Assembly: GCA_016195395.1 (NCBI GenBank)
Contig: JACPZR010000098.1
Span: 1 to 7,465 of the forward strand
Source of the DNA: Spirochaetia bacterium
GTDB taxonomy: Bacteria > Spirochaetota > Leptospirae > Leptospirales > Leptonemataceae
DNA length: 7,465 nt
Direction: 5' to 3'
Positions within the stretch are counted from its first letter, which is position 1; each line of letters starts with the position of its first letter. The notes under the pieces were generated by a model. The model searched no databases. It was not told the origin of the DNA and was given only the letters and a program-made list of their open reading frames with translations. This document shows positions 6,926 to 7,465 of this stretch, piece by piece. The translations under genes were made by a program, and so were the position numbers.

Positions 6926-7001
6926 TAAGGACAATTTGCATCAGGGCGAGCAGAGCGCAAACCAGAAAATCGGACATGCCGCGGCGGCTCTACAGCGCCG
7001 G
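6926..7001 (-). other. Short gap between the partial gene and the thioredoxin gene
   Basis: This is the largest intergenic space in the window (76 bases to the chosen ATG, 67 to the TTG). It contains a short palindrome (gccgcggc, near 6978) but no T-run, so it is not a convincing terminator. I see no convincing -35/-10 pair or Shine-Dalgarno sequence on the minus strand. Confidence 0.4.
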
Positions 7002-7465
7002 TTAGTAATCACGGTAGAGCGACAGGAGTTCACGGTCGTCCCAGGTCTTGTCCCGTTCCAAGAGGAGCCGGTTCAGGCGCGGTCTCTGGTCCGCGGGCTC
7101 AAGCCGCAGAAGGAAAAGAAGAGCTTCCCGATTTCGCAGGTTCTCTCCGGCGGCCTTCTTAAGTTCATCAGTGCCGGAGCGGAAATCAGGGTCCTCCAGA
7201 GACGTGGCAAGGGCGCGCACCGTGTGTCTGTCTTGAAACCGGCCCAGTCCGTCGTATTCCGTTTCAAGCTGCCGCAACAGGGTTGCCATCGTACTACGAC
7301 GCTGCCCGTCCCACACACCGTCCGGAAGAAGAACCTGCGAGAGCCCGCGCCGTGACGCGTGGAGCGCCGCCAGATAGGATCGAAAGCGGAGATGATACGC
7401 AGCGTATGCCATGTTCTCCGAAGGTACGTCATTCAGCGCCAGCCTGAGTCGATACAGCCGCGCAT
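7002..7465 (-). CDS. Unrecognised protein, C-terminal part (5' end outside window)
   Basis: The frame is open from the window edge to a TAA at 7002-7004. Seventeen codons upstream of the first internal ATG (7412) read ARLYRLRLALNDVPSEN, which looks like genuine coding sequence, so the gene very likely continues beyond 7465 and the ATG is internal. The visible 153 residues are charged and helical, rich in Leu, Arg and Glu, with segments such as MATLLRQLETEYDGLGRF, then EALLFLLRLEPADQ, ending LLSLYRDY. They carry no Cys, no membrane segment and no motif I can assign. It could be the alpha-helical tail of a larger protein, perhaps of repeat type. It lies upstream of the thioredoxin gene on the same strand and may be its operon partner. 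Confidence 0.7.
   Translation of the reverse strand, partial: ARLYRLRLALNDVPSENMAYAAYHLRFRSYLAALHASRRGLSQVLLPDGVWDGQRRSTMATLLRQLETEYDGLGRFQDRHTVRALATSLEDPDFRSGTDELKKAAGENLRNREALLFLLRLEPADQRPRLNRLLLERDKTWDDRELLSLYRDY

Noticed and set aside
6672..6977. A 101-codon minus-strand frame starting in the gap before the thioredoxin gene
   Set aside because: It begins with a short hydrophobic stretch that looks like a leader, but most of it lies inside the thioredoxin gene in another frame and is Arg/Cys/Trp-rich. The thioredoxin frame is the real one.
6976..6990. GC palindrome as a terminator before the thioredoxin gene
   Set aside because: The stem is short and no T-run follows on either strand.
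1..7465. A defence, CRISPR, retron, phage or mobile system
   Set aside because: I saw no repeat-spacer array, inverted terminal repeats, integrase, transposase, reverse transcriptase or toxin-antitoxin pair. The gene content is ordinary chromosomal plus unassigned proteins.

Overview
The window holds eight protein-coding genes, packed end to end, in two blocks that converge near position 5,000. There is no gene-free stretch longer than about 75 bases. I see no rRNA, tRNA, CRISPR array, insertion sequence or phage gene. Both blocks begin outside the window, so no main promoter is visible. The sequence is moderately GC-rich and clearly bacterial. The lineage cannot be fixed from the sequence alone. 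The acidic/proline-rich scaffold-like protein and the J-domain protein with a TPR-like tail remind me of environmental spirochaetes or another under-sampled Gram-negative phylum, but this is a weak impression.

Plus-strand block (2-5014), in order: (1) the 3' part of a gene for a large low-complexity protein with an Ala/Pro/Gly-rich head, an arginine-rich DRR repeat, a Lys/Glu helical stretch, a long Glu/Pro tract and a conserved-looking helical C-terminus; (2) a sodium:glutamate symporter (GltS/ESS family) membrane protein; (3) a pirin-family cupin; (4) an unrecognised 256-residue protein with a TIM-barrel-like pattern; (5) a J-domain protein with a TPR-like C-terminus. The junctions are a 1-base overlap, then gaps of 1, 6 and 3 bases. 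The five are therefore almost certainly one transcript, probably with translational coupling, since clear Shine-Dalgarno sequences are missing.

Minus-strand block (read from 7465 down to 4956): (8) the 3' part of an unrecognised gene; (7) an exported thioredoxin-fold protein with a WCGYC site and TPR-like repeats; (6) a histidinol-phosphate aminotransferase (hisC), whose GTG start overlaps the thioredoxin gene's stop by 4 bases. The hisC tail overlaps the J-domain gene tail-to-tail by 59 bases, with no terminator between them.

Functionally this looks like ordinary chromosomal sequence with mixed housekeeping content: amino-acid transport and biosynthesis, redox or protein folding, and chaperone recruitment. 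No defence or mobile system is evident. The parts most worth a second look are the low-complexity first protein, the unrecognised fourth gene with its odd TTG start, and a faint resemblance between the C-terminal helical modules of genes 1 and 5.
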